Assembly (NCBI GenBank): GCA_945877575.1
Contig: CAMDUE010000011.1
Coordinates: 1 to 64,000, forward strand
Length of the DNA: 64,000 bases
Source: Chitinophaga pinensis
GTDB lineage: Bacteria; Bacteroidota; Bacteroidia; NS11-12g; UBA955
Direction of reading: 5' to 3'
Notes under the pieces: generated by a model
What the model was told of the DNA's origin: nothing
Databases searched by the model: none
What the model saw: the letters and a program-made list of their open reading frames with translations, nothing else
Shown here: piece by piece, positions 1-7,726 of the stretch
How the letters are laid out: each line of letters opens with the position of its first letter
Position numbering within the stretch: the stretch's first letter is position 1
Made by a program: the position numbers and the translations under genes

Positions 1-54
1 TACAATGGAGAGAAGCTCTTTGAATTCAGGGTCGTTATGTATGAAATCAAGCAT
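1..54 (-). CDS. AbiEii/AbiGii-family toxin, N-terminus only (cut by window edge)
   Basis: The minus strand opens an ATG at 54 that reads MLDFIHNDPEFKELLSIV and runs off the window. This N-terminus resembles the start of AbiEii-type nucleotidyltransferase toxins, which normally overlap or directly follow their AbiEi antitoxin gene. Here the ATG overlaps the end of the upstream antitoxin-like gene by 8 nt, which fits translational coupling. Only 18 codons are visible, so the catalytic nucleotidyltransferase motifs cannot be checked. The call rests on the start sequence and on the neighbour. Confidence 0.6.
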   Translation of the reverse strand, partial: MLDFIHNDPEFKELLSIV

Positions 55-628
55 GCTGGAGTACGTTTCTAACTATTGATTTTAAAGTGCGCTTTGTTTT
101 GCCTGTTCCATATTGTTGAGTAGCCTTCATCAAAGCATCAGCATTAAAATTACGTACATTATTTGGCAATTTATCTAAGGCTTGTGTTTGGTCTTCTGCT
201 AGGTTATCCAAATTGTTTAATAAATCAACAAGTAGGTATTCTCTTGTGATACTCTTGGGAAATGATGATTTCAATTTGAATTCAAAAGTCTTGCCGTTGA
301 GTTGAAATTCGCCTTTGCGCTTATGGTTATATACCCATGTAGAATTGTAAAGTTGTGTTAGGCCTAGTCCTAATGAATTAAAACTATTTGGGGATACCAA
401 AAGAAAATCTTCGTCCTTCAGAAAACTTTCTACTACTTGGCGGTCATCCGGCGGAACAGCCCCAAATTTTGATTGTTTGGGCGCGTAATACAATCCTTGG
501 TTTAATTTTACCAATGTTCCGTCTTTGGTTAATTGAGCCAAATGCCTATCTATGGCCGTGGAATAATATTCCAGGTCAGAACGGCGATATACCTCACCCT
601 GCTTGATATGTTGACGGAGTAAATTCAT
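47..628 (-). CDS. AbiEi-like antitoxin (DUF6088-type, type IV toxin-antitoxin)
   Basis: This 193-residue protein begins MNLLRQHIKQGEVYRRSDLE, a winged-helix start of the kind found in AbiEi/DUF6088 antitoxin-domain proteins. A following stretch (NQGLYYAPKQSKFG) matches the wing plus the post-HTH linker of that family. The rest (about residues 60-190) is the alpha/beta C-terminal part. In type IV systems AbiEi represses its own operon and counteracts AbiEii without binding it directly. The reading frame is open upstream to 718, but the start at 628 is preferred: a TACTTTTG promoter element lies 10 nt upstream, and the longer form would overlap the HTH gene at 696. The toxin partner starts inside its last codons. 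Confidence 0.75.
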   Translation of the reverse strand: MNLLRQHIKQGEVYRRSDLEYYSTAIDRHLAQLTKDGTLVKLNQGLYYAPKQSKFGAVPPDDRQVVESFLKDEDFLLVSPNSFNSLGLGLTQLYNSTWVYNHKRKGEFQLNGKTFEFKLKSSFPKSITREYLLVDLLNNLDNLAEDQTQALDKLPNNVRNFNADALMKATQQYGTGKTKRTLKSIVRNVLQHA

Positions 629-638
629 TTCTTTGATA

Positions 639-646
639 CAAAAGTA
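639..646 (-). promoter_or_regulatory. -7 promoter element of the AbiE-like operon
   Basis: The minus strand reads TACTTTTG, an exact match to the Bacteroidota -7 consensus TAnnTTTG. It lies 10 nt upstream of the chosen ATG at 628. It falls inside the longer open frame, which argues against a start at 718. Confidence 0.6.
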
Positions 647-695
647 CAGATATTTTTTGAATTGCATGCAAAAAACTGTAAAATTCATGCAATAA

Positions 696-1070
696 CTACC
701 AATCCTCACCAATCTCATCCATTTGCGCTACCTTTTGCAGCATAAACCGAATATCTTCCTGGTAGCTTCTGATTTTTGGAGCCTCAGCAACATGCAATAA
801 ACCTTGTACTTGGGCGATGGCAAAGTGATTTCGTTTGCTGATTCTTACTGGAGTGAGTTTTCCGGCTTTGATATAATTATCAATAGTACGACGGCTAACA
901 CGAAGCATGCGCATAGCCTCAAAAGTATCCATCCATTTAGTTAAAAAATCATCAACTGGATTTTTTAGACTTTCAATCTCTGATTGCAAATCAGCAATCA
1001 TGGATTTCATTTCCATGAATTGTTCCATGAGCATGTCATTGGTGATACTTTTTGAGTTATTTGGATCCAT
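696..1070 (-). CDS. Small helix-turn-helix DNA-binding protein with coiled-coil N-terminus
   Basis: The 124-residue protein has a heptad-like N-terminal region (about residues 10-37, MLMEQFMEMKSMIADLQSEI), which is probably a coiled coil for dimerisation. A MerR/excisionase-type HTH follows (about residues 48-85, containing MRMLRVSRRTIDNYIKAGKL). Such HTH_17-type proteins are common next to toxin-antitoxin genes and mobile elements in Bacteroidota. No metal- or ligand-binding domain is seen. It is codirectional with the AbiE-like pair, but that pair has its own promoter element. It may regulate the repeat-rich region upstream (1071-1745); this is inference. Confidence 0.7.
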   Translation of the reverse strand: MDPNNSKSITNDMLMEQFMEMKSMIADLQSEIESLKNPVDDFLTKWMDTFEAMRMLRVSRRTIDNYIKAGKLTPVRISKRNHFAIAQVQGLLHVAEAPKIRSYQEDIRFMLQKVAQMDEIGEDW

Positions 1071-1578
1071 AGCGCACTAAAATAAAATCATTTTTTGAAA
1101 TGAAAAAGCTTCCGAACAGAATGGTACACATTGGAACGGAAGATTAGACGGGTATGGACATAATAAGATTTTAAGAGGACGGTAAATCGAAATTATTTCT
1201 TTAAAAAAATAAATTTAAATACTCAAATAATTAAAAGCTCATTTGCTCATGTGGTTAAATTTTGAGCATTTTTCGGGTAAAAACGAGAAGTGATTTACAG
1301 ACAACAAAAAGAAAAAAACGACAACAAAAAACAAGTATCAAAAATTTATTTTATCTTTGTTTTGTCGTTCTTTTTTGTTGCTCACATGTAACTCAAGAAA
1401 GTCGAAATTTGATGAGTAGTTGCTCATTTGTTGCTCGTAAAAATTGCGAAATCTAGCATTATCAAGGGTTTCAACGTTTATTTTTTCTTATCAGTTCTTG
1501 TATCGGAAAGTAAAGTGATTGACTTTAGTTGATTTTAGTACACTATATCAACACTTTATGATAAATGTTTTGATTCTA

Positions 1579-1661
1579 TTTGTTACCATTTGATTCTTTT
1601 TTTACATATATTTGTTACCATAATCAGTCAATGGTAACAAAATAACCTTAATTGGTAACAC
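1579..1661. repeat. Four TTTGTTACCAT-type boxes, two forming a perfect inverted repeat
   Basis: TTTGTTACCAT occurs at 1579-1589 and 1611-1621. Its exact reverse complement occurs at 1631-1641, and a related box, TTGGTAACA, lies at 1652-1660. The middle pair forms an 11-bp perfect inverted repeat around a 9-nt spacer. This is the layout expected of a dimeric repressor operator with flanking half-sites. The HTH protein at 696-1070 is a nearby candidate binder. Confidence 0.6.
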
Positions 1662-1685
1662 TTTTGGTGACTTGATGGCGGTTCC

Positions 1686-1717
1686 TGACATCTCTAGTCA
1701 TTTGCTGACATCTCTAG
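1686..1717. repeat. 12-bp direct repeat TGACATCTCTAG, 20-bp period
   Basis: TGACATCTCTAG occurs exactly at 1686-1697 and 1706-1717. The start-to-start distance is 20 bp, about two helical turns, so both copies would face the same side of the helix. The function is unknown. Confidence 0.6.
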
Positions 1718-1802
1718 ACGTTTCCAGACACATAGTAGTTTAAAGTTGTGTGCTATGCCGTTTGACACGACACTAAGACAGAAAAATTTAACTAAAAGAA
1801 TT

Positions 1803-2258
1803 ATGATTGACATAAATAACAGACAAGAAATAAGCGAAAAGTTAAACTTGCTACGGATTGACACTTTGCCTTTATTTGGAAAAATGTCATCTCAGCATAT
1901 GGTTGAACATTTGACATTTGCAATTATGTTTTCTAACGGAAAATTGCCACAAAAACTACATTACCCTATTGACAAAGCAGAACTTATTAAGACAACATTT
2001 ATTTATTCTGACAAGGAAATGCCTATTGGTTTTAAAGCACCAATGCTAAGCGATGATTTACTGGAATTAAAGTTTCCAGACTTGAAAACTTCTATTTCTA
2101 TCCTTCTATCAGAATTAAAAAGTTTTGACAAATATTTTGTGGACAATAAAGATGCAACACCCATAAATCCGACAATGGGCGAACTTAGCAAACAAGAATG
2201 GACAATTTTTCATAACAAGCATTTTGAACACCACTTCAAACAATTTAATTTGACTTAG
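1803..2258 (+). CDS. DUF1569 / DinB-superfamily protein
   Basis: This protein of about 151 residues shows the DUF1569 pattern. Near the N-terminus is LPLFGKMSSQHMVEH, matching the family's WGKM-xxxQM-xxH signature. At the C-terminus MGELSKQEWTIFHNKHFEHHFKQF matches the G-x-L-x-xxEW and KHxxHHxxQF end. The conserved histidines are the expected metal ligands of the DinB fold. An in-frame ATG at 1746 would add 19 residues; the start at 1803 gives the family's usual length and N-terminus. No SD-like site is seen at either start. The physiological substrate is unknown, and the gene stands alone after a repeat-rich gap. Confidence 0.65.
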   Translation: MIDINNRQEISEKLNLLRIDTLPLFGKMSSQHMVEHLTFAIMFSNGKLPQKLHYPIDKAELIKTTFIYSDKEMPIGFKAPMLSDDLLELKFPDLKTSISILLSELKSFDKYFVDNKDATPINPTMGELSKQEWTIFHNKHFEHHFKQFNLT

Positions 2259-2272
2259 GGAAGTAACAACCT

Positions 2273-3196
2273 CTAAATCTTAATAATATAATTCAAAACC
2301 ACGGCCGGATTTAAAGGCGAAAAGGCGGTGCCGTTGCCGGTGTTGCCGATGCTGCCTGAAGCGGTGACGGTGTGGCTGTGGCTTTCAGAGCTCGTGGCGA
2401 TGTTGCTGGGACTGGTACTGTGAGTATTGCTTGAGGTTCTCCAATAGAAATTGTTGTCGGTATCAGTGTTGGCGCTGGTTCCAAAACGTGAACTTCCGCC
2501 GGTTCCTCCGCTGAAGTTTTCGGCGAAATAGGCGTCTTGATAGTTATGGGTGTGAGCATCAGATGAGGTGGTGACCTGGGTTCCGGTGAAGGTGTGGTTG
2601 TGTGCTGGTAGATTGGTGTTGGACAATGTGATGCTTTGAGATCCGCCGGTGGCGCCCAAAGTGTTGTTGGAACTGATACCGCCTGTAGTGGTTAATCTGT
2701 TTGCAGCCGTACCGCCCATGTTGTCCAAACCAAAAACGGTGCGTCCACGCAAATCAGGCAGATTAAAGGTGGTGGAGCCGTTTCCTGAGCCGTAAACCGT
2801 GCCAACAGCTGAAAATAAATCTGAATAGGTGCTTCTGCTGACTGCAGATCCATCGCACAGGAGCCAACCCGAAGGAGCAGAGCTGCCGGCATAGGAAACC
2901 ACAGTGCCGCTGGGAATTGAACTGGCCGATGCGCTCGATAGGTTGGTCCAGGAACTTCCGTTGTAATAATAGAAGCCCGAAATTCCGTCGGTTTGAAATA
3001 CCAAGAGTCCGGTTGCCGGATTTGAGATGCTGGTTCTCTGTGCCGAGGTCATTCGGGGAGTTAAAAGTCCCTTAGAACTGCTGCTGATATCCAATTGTGC
3101 GCTGGCATCAGGGGTAGAGGTACCAATACCAACTTGACACTCTAGTGAAGAAATGAGGAAAAAGAAACTCGAGAGAATGGTAACAAAAGATTTCAT
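2273..3196 (-). CDS. Secreted phage tail-collar domain protein
   Basis: The 307-residue product starts with a signal peptide ([20 protein letters not shown]). A Bacteroidota surface-protein leader follows ([16 protein letters not shown]... GLLTPRMT), as found at the start of many cell-surface and tail-fibre-like proteins. A tail-collar/Mdp domain runs from about residue 100 ([20 protein letters not shown], then [19 protein letters not shown]). The C-terminal region is rich in His, Ser, Thr and Asn and ends in a hydrophobic [13 protein letters not shown], as in microcystin-dependent-protein relatives. The start at 3196 is chosen because a TAACTTTG promoter element (3224-3231) overlaps the longer open frame. 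No other phage gene is nearby, so this looks like a domesticated surface protein rather than a prophage piece. Confidence 0.7.
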   Translation of the reverse strand: MKSFVTILSSFFFLISSLECQVGIGTSTPDASAQLDISSSSKGLLTPRMTSAQRTSISNPATGLLVFQTDGISGFYYYNGSSWTNLSSASASSIPSGTVVSYAGSSAPSGWLLCDGSAVSRSTYSDLFSAVGTVYGSGNGSTTFNLPDLRGRTVFGLDNMGGTAANRLTTTGGISSNNTLGATGGSQSITLSNTNLPAHNHTFTGTQVTTSSDAHTHNYQDAYFAENFSGGTGGSSRFGTSANTDTDNNFYWRTSSNTHSTSPSNIATSSESHSHTVTASGSIGNTGNGTAFSPLNPAVVLNYIIKI

Positions 3197-3223
3197 TTCA
3201 AAGGATTTACAGCTAAGTAAATG

Positions 3224-3231
3224 CAAAGTTA
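3224..3231 (-). promoter_or_regulatory. -7 promoter element of the tail-collar gene
   Basis: The minus strand reads TAACTTTG, 27 nt upstream of the ATG at 3196. Its position across the alternative start at 3226 decides for the shorter protein. Confidence 0.55.
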
Positions 3232-3238
3232 TGTATTT

Positions 3239-4669
3239 TTAGAACAAATCGCCAAAGTCGAAGCCGTTGTTCATGCGTTCTTTGCCCAACTTTTGGTGCT
3301 CTGCCAAAGCCCACAACACGAATTCTTTGAGGAAAAGTTGATCTGTCATTGGAAACTCGGGTTGGTATTGCGCAATCAGATCGCTTAAGGCGTTGATTTT
3401 ATTGAGGGATTCAGTGTATTCGCTGCCTTCGCAGTCGTCGTAGAGAAAGAGTCCGCCTTCGGCAATTAGTTCAGCGAGAAGTTCATCGTAGGGGGTGGAC
3501 TCGGTCTTTTTGGATAGCTTTTCAATCCTTGGAAACAAAGAAGGAAAAAGAGTTTTAATTGCAGACCCTAGCAGTTGTTCGGCAACAAATGTGGCACCTT
3601 CTTGTTCGCCTTCGTAAACCAGCTCAACTTTACCCGTGATGGCGGGAATGATTCCCATAAAATCAGACAAACGAACCGTGGTGTGAGTTTCTTTATTGAG
3701 CAAAGCTCGACGCTCAGCCGTACTCACCAAGTTTTCCAACATGGAGATGCTCATACGAGCGCTCACGCCGCTTTTGTTGTCAATGTACTCGTTGTTTCTC
3801 GCCTCAAAAATGATTTGTTCCAAGAGGTCTAAGGCAAAATCAGGTACATGAACTACTTCTGATTGAGATGTATGAATCTTCGCTTCCTGAGCGGATATTT
3901 TACGCGCAATTTCAACGCTCTCCGGGTAGTGGGTCAATATTTGAGAACCGATACGGTCTTTGAGCGGAGTCACGATGCTTCCGCGGTTGGTGTAGTCTTC
4001 GGGATTGGCCGTAAAAATGAATTGAATGTCTAACGGAAGGCGGAGTTTAAATCCGCGAATTTGAATGTCACCTTCTTGGAGAATATTGAACAGCGATACC
4101 TGAATACGTGCTTGTAAATCGGGAATTTCATTGATCACGAAAATACAGCGGTTGGAGCGAGGAATCATGCCGTAGTGAATCACTCGATCATCGGCGTAAG
4201 ACAATTTCAAATTGGCTGCTTTGATAGGATCTACATCGCCAATAAGGTCAGCCACTGTAACGTCAGGTGTGGCTAGTTTTTCGGTGAAACGGTCATTTCT
4301 GTGCAGCCAAGCAATAGGGATATTGTCGCCTTTTTCGGCAATGAGTTCATAGGCATAGCGCGAAATGGGGTTGAAGGGGTCATCGTTGATTTCAGAACCT
4401 TCAACATAGGGAATGTACTCATCTAACAGATTGACCATCAATCGAGCGAGGCGTGTTTTTGCCTGGCCTCTAAGTCCCAAGAAATTGATGTTGTGCCTTG
4501 ATAAAATGGCTCTTTCCAATTCGGGAATGACGGTTTTTTCAAAGCCGTGTACCCCTTCAAAAGAGTTGATGCCAGATTGAATGTTACGAATGAGGTTTTC
4601 GCGCAATTCATCTTTGATGGATTTTGGGGTGTAACCTGAAGCTTTAAGTTCGCCGAATGTAGAAATCAT
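3239..4669 (-). CDS. MoxR/chelatase-I-type AAA+ ATPase
   Basis: The 476-residue AAA+ protein has Walker A at about residues 65-72 (GLRGQAKT), Walker B in IFVINEIPDL, a sensor-like FTANPEDYTNRG and an arginine-rich segment LKDRIGSQ. This layout is typical of the MoxR and magnesium-chelatase-I (BchI/ChlI) clade. These ATPases act with a von Willebrand A-domain partner to remodel or insert metal into a client protein. Exactly such a VWA gene lies one base upstream in the same operon (4671-5792). No porphyrin or cobalamin gene is near, so true chelatase activity is unlikely; a MoxR-like chaperone role is the better inference. The client is unknown. Confidence 0.8.
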   Translation of the reverse strand: MISTFGELKASGYTPKSIKDELRENLIRNIQSGINSFEGVHGFEKTVIPELERAILSRHNINFLGLRGQAKTRLARLMVNLLDEYIPYVEGSEINDDPFNPISRYAYELIAEKGDNIPIAWLHRNDRFTEKLATPDVTVADLIGDVDPIKAANLKLSYADDRVIHYGMIPRSNRCIFVINEIPDLQARIQVSLFNILQEGDIQIRGFKLRLPLDIQFIFTANPEDYTNRGSIVTPLKDRIGSQILTHYPESVEIARKISAQEAKIHTSQSEVVHVPDFALDLLEQIIFEARNNEYIDNKSGVSARMSISMLENLVSTAERRALLNKETHTTVRLSDFMGIIPAITGKVELVYEGEQEGATFVAEQLLGSAIKTLFPSLFPRIEKLSKKTESTPYDELLAELIAEGGLFLYDDCEGSEYTESLNKINALSDLIAQYQPEFPMTDQLFLKEFVLWALAEHQKLGKERMNNGFDFGDLF

Positions 4670-4670
4670 A

Positions 4671-5792
4671 TTATTTGAGTCGTTTTTTTCTGTTTGTTTC
4701 GTAGTCTTGAAAAATCATTTCACCGAGGCCTCTGAGCCCGGTGTAGAAGGCTTTTCCTTGATTGGCTTCGGTGAATTTATCGACAAATTGTTGCAGATAG
4801 GGGTCACGGGCAATCATGAAGGTGGTTATAGGAATGTGAAGTTTTCGGGCTTGTGAAGCTTGAGTGTAGCACTGTTCCGTAATGTAAGGGTCTAATCCAT
4901 TGCTATTCATGTAGTAACGCCCATCGCGCTCTTTCACACAACTGGGCTTGCCATCTGTGATCATAAAGATTTGTTTATGGGTGTTTTTCTTCCTTCGGAG
5001 GATATCCATTGCGAGTTGCAAACCAGCTACCGTATTGGTATGGTAAGGGCCAACTTTTAGATAAGGGATGTCTTTGATGGATATGCGCCAGGCATCGTTT
5101 CCAAACACCAGAATATCAATAGAATCTTTGGGGTAGCGCGTTGTAATCAATTCAGCTAAGGCCATTGCCACCTTTTTTGCAGGTGTAATTCGATCTTCGC
5201 CGTAAAGAATCATGGAATGACTGATGTCAATCATGAGCACGGTGCTCATTTGGGTTTGAAATTTGGTGTCTTCCACCACTAAATCATCCTCAGTGAGATT
5301 AATATCGCCCAGTCCATTGCGAATTTGAGCATTTCTTAGACTTTCGGTCATGGAAATGCGTTCTAGTCCATCGCCAAAGCGGTAGCTTCTAAATTCGCCG
5401 GTTAGTTCTTCGCCCTGCCCAGCGGCTTTGCTTTTATGATTTCCGGCGCCGCTTTTGTGGAGGTTGCCAAAAATTTGATCTAAAGCGGTTTGTCTGATGG
5501 CGCGTTCGGTTTTAGCGGTAATTCCCATGCCTGAGCCTGAGGGATTGTCGAGTTCTTCCCGAATGTAGCCGCGATCTTTAAGGTCTTCAATGAATTGATC
5601 TACTGAATAGTTTTCATCTGTAAGTTGGTATTCATTGTCGAGCTCGCGGAGCCAAGATATGGCTTCGTCAAAATCACCAGCGGTGTGCGTAATGAGTTCT
5701 TTAAAAATATCGAAAAGAGCATCGAAAGGGTCTAAGCTCTTTGGTTCAAATTCTTTGAAGTAAAAACCTTTATTCCCTGAAGATGATATCAT
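4671..5792 (-). CDS. VWA-domain protein paired with the AAA+ ATPase
   Basis: This 373-residue cytoplasmic protein has no signal peptide. Its first 170 residues are mostly helical and charged. A C-terminal von Willebrand A domain follows, with an intact MIDAS motif D-x-S-x-S (D189, S191, S193) and a later FMITDGKPS strand. It corresponds to the chelatase-D/CoxE-type partner of MoxR ATPases. It is the first gene of a two-gene operon, with only 1 nt between it and the AAA+ gene. The start at 5792 is the only good ATG before the helical region. Confidence 0.75.
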   Translation of the reverse strand: MISSSGNKGFYFKEFEPKSLDPFDALFDIFKELITHTAGDFDEAISWLRELDNEYQLTDENYSVDQFIEDLKDRGYIREELDNPSGSGMGITAKTERAIRQTALDQIFGNLHKSGAGNHKSKAAGQGEELTGEFRSYRFGDGLERISMTESLRNAQIRNGLGDINLTEDDLVVEDTKFQTQMSTVLMIDISHSMILYGEDRITPAKKVAMALAELITTRYPKDSIDILVFGNDAWRISIKDIPYLKVGPYHTNTVAGLQLAMDILRRKKNTHKQIFMITDGKPSCVKERDGRYYMNSNGLDPYITEQCYTQASQARKLHIPITTFMIARDPYLQQFVDKFTEANQGKAFYTGLRGLGEMIFQDYETNRKKRLK

Positions 5793-5902
5793 TCATGATA
5801 GAACGGCGGAACCCTTGAAATTGTTCAGTGAAACACAAATTTTAACTGATATAATTAATTACTCGTAATCCAGTTTTTATGGACTAACTTAGATGTGAGA
5901 AA

Positions 5903-6466
5903 ATGAGGAACCTATTCATTCAAAATATGGTAAGCCGTCGGTGTAAGATGTTTGTGGAAGCCGAATTGAAGAAACGCGGTTTAGAAATTGAATCTTTGGA
6001 ATTGGGCGAAGTTCATTTAAAGAGAACCATTACAGATTCAGAATTGCAAGAACTGACTCGGGTTTTGCACGAATCTGGATTAGAATTGATGCAAGATGAT
6101 AAAGCCATTTTAATCTCCCAGATTAAGACCATCATCATTGAAATGATTCATCAAGATGAAGAATTGACCAAGTTGAAGTTTTCTGTATTTTTAAGTGAAA
6201 AGCTTCATCGAGAATATCCTTATTTGTCTGATTTGTTCTCAAAAACAACGGGAATGACCATTGAGCATTTTGTGATATTGCATAAGATAGAAAGAGCCAA
6301 AGAATTATTGATTTATAATGAGTTGACCTTGACTGAAATTGCCTTTCATCTTCACTATAGCAGTGTATCGCATTTGTCAAACCAATTTAAAAAAGTGACG
6401 GGATTGACGCCGTCATTTTTTAAAAAGATGCAAAGGCGCAGGCGCATTAATCTTGATGATATTTAG
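5903..6466 (+). CDS. AraC-family transcriptional regulator
   Basis: The 187-residue protein has a C-terminal AraC-type double HTH (about residues 85-185). The second helix pair contains LTLTEIAFHLHYSSVSHLSNQFKKVTG, a near-canonical AraC signature, here followed by a basic tail. The N-terminal 70 residues (NMVSRRCKMFVEAELKKRG) look like a degenerate heavy-metal-associated domain: the usual CxxC has one Cys replaced by Ser (SRRC). Bacteroidota contain many regulators of this build. The target is unknown. The gene stands alone between the VWA/AAA+ pair, which is divergent from it, and the glycan genes downstream. Confidence 0.75.
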   Translation: MRNLFIQNMVSRRCKMFVEAELKKRGLEIESLELGEVHLKRTITDSELQELTRVLHESGLELMQDDKAILISQIKTIIIEMIHQDEELTKLKFSVFLSEKLHREYPYLSDLFSKTTGMTIEHFVILHKIERAKELLIYNELTLTEIAFHLHYSSVSHLSNQFKKVTGLTPSFFKKMQRRRRINLDDI

Positions 6467-6546
6467 TTTAAGGCCTAATTATACAACCTATTTCAGAAAT
6501 TATGTAAAATAAAAGGAGCTCTTACAGATGAACTTTGGGCTTCATT

Positions 6547-6678
6547 ATGTCGAACAAGAACAACGGGAAACCCATCAAGTCTGATAAGAAAGCAGCTTTG
6601 AAAACTCCAAAGGAGAAAAAAGAGGCCAAAAGGCAGAAGAAAATCGATAAGAATAACAACGGTGGATTGATACTTTAA
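6547..6678 (+). CDS. Small lysine-rich basic protein (43 aa)
   Basis: An ATG at 6547 opens a 43-codon frame (MSNKNNGKPIKSDKKAALKT, then PKEKKEAKRQKK), ending in TAA 10 nt before the GH130 gene. About a third of the residues are Lys, and no hydrophobic segment is present. This composition and the tight spacing before the next gene fit a real small basic protein, perhaps nucleic-acid binding. Function is not known, and a chance frame cannot be fully excluded. Confidence 0.5.
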   Translation: MSNKNNGKPIKSDKKAALKTPKEKKEAKRQKKIDKNNNGGLIL

Positions 6679-6688
6679 ACATAAAGAA

Positions 6689-7726
6689 TTGGTCAACGTT
6701 GAAAAATTAGGCGTGCTTCTTGAAAAAACATCACTCCGGTTTGAGTGTGAAGGAGTATTAAATCCGGCGGTCATTAGGCACAATGGTCGCATTCATTTGT
6801 TTTATAGGGCAGTCACAACCGATAATTATTCAACCATTGGTTATTGCAGATTATCATCTCCTACGGTTATAGAATACAGAAAGGAGGAGCCGCTTTTGAT
6901 TCCCCAAGCGGAATATGAATTTCAGGGGTTGGAAGATCCAAGAATTGTTCAAATAGAAGGCTTGTTTTATTTGTCGTATACGGCTTTTAATGGAATCAAT
7001 GCGTTAGGTGCCTTGGCGGTTTCAACAGATTTAATTCATTGGGAAAAGAAGGGCATTATTGTTCCGCAGATAACCTACGAGGAGTTTAAACATTTTACCA
7101 ATTTTAAGGGGAGTATGAGCGAAAAATACATTCGCTTTAACGAGTTCCAGAGAATTCATACAATACCAAGGAGGATTGATTTTTTGTGGGACAAGAATTT
7201 GGTGTTTTTTCCAAGAAAGATTAATGGAAAAATTTGCTTTTTGCACAGAATAAAACCTGATATACAGGTGGTTGTTGAGGTGAATGAATTGTCGGACTTG
7301 AGTGTTGAGTTTTGGCAGGATTACTTTTTTCACTTCGATGAATATGTGGTTTTGTCTCCCAAATTTGACCATGAAGTGAGTTATGTGGGATGTGGTTCTC
7401 CGCCCATTGAGACTGAATTTGGATGGTTATTGATTTATCATGGGGTGCATGACACGGTTGGTGGATATGTTTATACTGCTTGTGCCTCATTGTTGGATTT
7501 GGATAAACCCCAATTGGAAAAAGCACGCCTTCCTTATCCTTTGTTTTATCCGGAAAAAGAATGGGAGATCAAAGGAGAAGTTAATAATGTTTGCTTTCCA
7601 ACGGGCTGTATAGTTGAGGGCGAATTGCTTTACATCTATTACGGCGCTGCCGATGAACGAATTGCAGTTGCATCGGTCAATTTAGACGAATTATTAAAAG
7701 AACTACTCGCAAATGAAATTAGCTAA
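6689..7726 (+). CDS. GH130-family glycoside phosphorylase (mannoside phosphorylase-like)
   Basis: The 345-residue five-bladed beta-propeller enzyme shows GH130 features: an N-terminal NPAVIRHNGRIHLFYRAV strand pair, GLEDPRIVQIEGLFYLSYTAF, a central KNLVFFPRKINGK segment and a late GWLLIYHGVH strand. GH130 enzymes reversibly phosphorolyse beta-mannosidic linkages, releasing mannose 1-phosphate. The start used is a TTG at 6689, since no ATG precedes the conserved blade; this start is uncertain. The gene overlaps the glycosyltransferase by 14 nt, so the two are probably translated together. The signal-less protein is cytoplasmic. The linkage specificity cannot be read from sequence. Confidence 0.75.
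   Translation: MVNVEKLGVLLEKTSLRFECEGVLNPAVIRHNGRIHLFYRAVTTDNYSTIGYCRLSSPTVIEYRKEEPLLIPQAEYEFQGLEDPRIVQIEGLFYLSYTAFNGINALGALAVSTDLIHWEKKGIIVPQITYEEFKHFTNFKGSMSEKYIRFNEFQRIHTIPRRIDFLWDKNLVFFPRKINGKICFLHRIKPDIQVVVEVNELSDLSVEFWQDYFFHFDEYVVLSPKFDHEVSYVGCGSPPIETEFGWLLIYHGVHDTVGGYVYTACASLLDLDKPQLEKARLPYPLFYPEKEWEIKGEVNNVCFPTGCIVEGELLYIYYGAADERIAVASVNLDELLKELLANEIS

Larger units (their letters stand above)
1071..1802. other. AT-rich intergenic stretch with several repeats
   Basis: No convincing gene is seen in this gap of about 730 bases. It contains an imperfect inverted repeat (1317-1335 with 1355-1369), an orphan TATCTTTG element at 1352-1359, four TTGTTACCA-type boxes (1579-1661) and a 12-bp direct repeat (1686-1717). 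Repeated TTGCTC words occur around 1240-1440. The concentration of repeats between an HTH gene and a lone DinB-like gene suggests a regulatory region or the scar of a mobile element. Confidence 0.5.

Noticed and set aside
1262..1456. Open frame of 64 codons in the accessory gap
   Set aside because: Composition is unlike a protein (Lys-rich start, Cys-rich middle from AT-rich DNA); no start element or homology.
2273..3196. Prophage or tailocin remnant
   Set aside because: Only a collar-domain protein with signal peptide is present; no capsid, tail, lysis or integrase gene is near.
3239..5792. True magnesium or cobalt chelatase
   Set aside because: No porphyrin or cobalamin gene is nearby, and MoxR-type partners fit better.
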